This document shows, piece by piece, positions 4,671 to 5,032 of a stretch of 5,032 bases of DNA (the first letter of the stretch is position 1; the number at the start of each line of letters is the position of its first letter). Under the pieces are notes generated by a model that was not told where the DNA came from, ran no database searches, and was given only the letters and a program-made list of their open reading frames with translations. This stretch comes from an uncultured Kineosporia sp. (lineage in GTDB: Bacteria > Actinomycetota > Actinomycetes > Actinomycetales > Kineosporiaceae), in contig CALMAR010000112.1 of the NCBI GenBank assembly GCA_937859855.1, forward strand, positions 6,315-11,346, given 5' to 3'. Made by a program: the position numbers and the translations under genes.

Positions 4671-5032
4671 TCAGCTGAAGCTGGCGCCGGCGGTCAGGCT
4701 CGCGCTCCTGGCCTGGACCAGGCAGGTGCGGCCGCGCTGGCCCGCACAGGCTCCGCTCCAGCCCGTGAACGTGTGCCCGGCCGACGCGGTGGCGCTCAGC
4801 TCGAGCCAGTCGCCGCGCAGCACAGAGGTTTCGGTGGTCCCGCCGACGAACGCCTGACCGGTCCGCGACCGCACGGTGCCGGTCCCAGTGATGTGCGCAG
4901 TCACGGCCGACACCGGCGCTGGACCGGCGTAGGCGCCGGGCTGCCAGTGCGCCGCACTGCGCACGGCACCGGCCCGGTCGGCCACCACCTCCACCGGCAT
5001 CTGCACCGCGGGAACCTGCCGGGTGGCTGCGC
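4671..5032 (-). CDS. C-terminal end of an exported protein with InlB B-repeat-like domain
   Basis: The minus strand is open from the right edge to TGA 4673-4671, giving the last 119 residues; the start lies outside the window. Residues 48-119 read like a divergent InlB B-repeat (bacterial beta-grasp repeat) domain. A GTGTVRS strand is followed by VLRGDWLELSATASAGHTF, the hallmark TGWSGACAG, a second Cys in RTCLVQ, then ASLTAGASFS at the very end. The two cysteines are placed to form a disulfide, as in exported actinobacterial proteins where this domain often follows an enzyme domain or repeats. The part before it (VQMPVEVVADRAGAVRSAAH) is not recognised. Export is inferred from the domain type and cysteines; the signal peptide would lie beyond the window. 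Nothing can be said about the enzyme, if any, at the N-terminus. Confidence 0.8.
   Translation of the reverse strand, partial: AATRQVPAVQMPVEVVADRAGAVRSAAHWQPGAYAGPAPVSAVTAHITGTGTVRSRTGQAFVGGTTETSVLRGDWLELSATASAGHTFTGWSGACAGQRGRTCLVQARSASLTAGASFS

Overview
This is a high-GC (roughly 65-70%) window with strong G/C preference at third codon positions, AGGAGG-type ribosome-binding sites or TANNNT-type -10 boxes, and a leucine tRNA whose CCA end is not fully encoded. Together these point to an actinobacterial chromosome. The genus cannot be fixed from this sequence alone.

Layout. Positions 1-1138 (minus strand) hold most of an M20-family zinc peptidase/deacylase gene that runs off the left edge. 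An untranslated stretch (1139-1400) with a long imperfect inverted repeat leads to an intact tRNA-Leu(GAG) gene at 1401-1484. Positions 1485 to about 2945 look like a gene graveyard. It contains no intact gene but three recognisable or partly recognisable fragments: the C-terminal half of an ECF-type sigma factor broken by a one-base frameshift, the first codons of the gene that overlapped it, and the last roughly 70 codons of a CpaF/TadA-type secretion ATPase. Ordinary coding sequence resumes at 2999 with a small conserved-looking protein of unknown function (plus strand). It is followed by an ABM-like dimeric alpha/beta-barrel protein (3539-3883, plus), a HAD phosphatase (3932-4603, minus, convergent with the previous gene), and the C-terminal end of a probably exported protein with a divergent InlB B-repeat-like domain (4671 to the right edge, minus).

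Functional links. The intact genes (peptidase, unknown protein, ABM-like protein, HAD phosphatase, exported protein) do not form an obvious pathway or operon; they are separate, mostly single-gene units. The most coherent reading of the middle is a decayed insertion next to a tRNA gene, which is a common integration site. No integrase or convincing att repeat remains, so this is inference.

Small-scale structure worth noting: two intergenic 15-bp-period tandem repeats that share the core GCCRCAGATC, downstream of two different genes; a 10-bp-stem hairpin between the convergent genes at 3918-3942; a 22-bp-arm imperfect inverted repeat at 1261-1334; and a GTTCTTCG box in three places. I see no convincing new defence, mobile or RNA system in this window.
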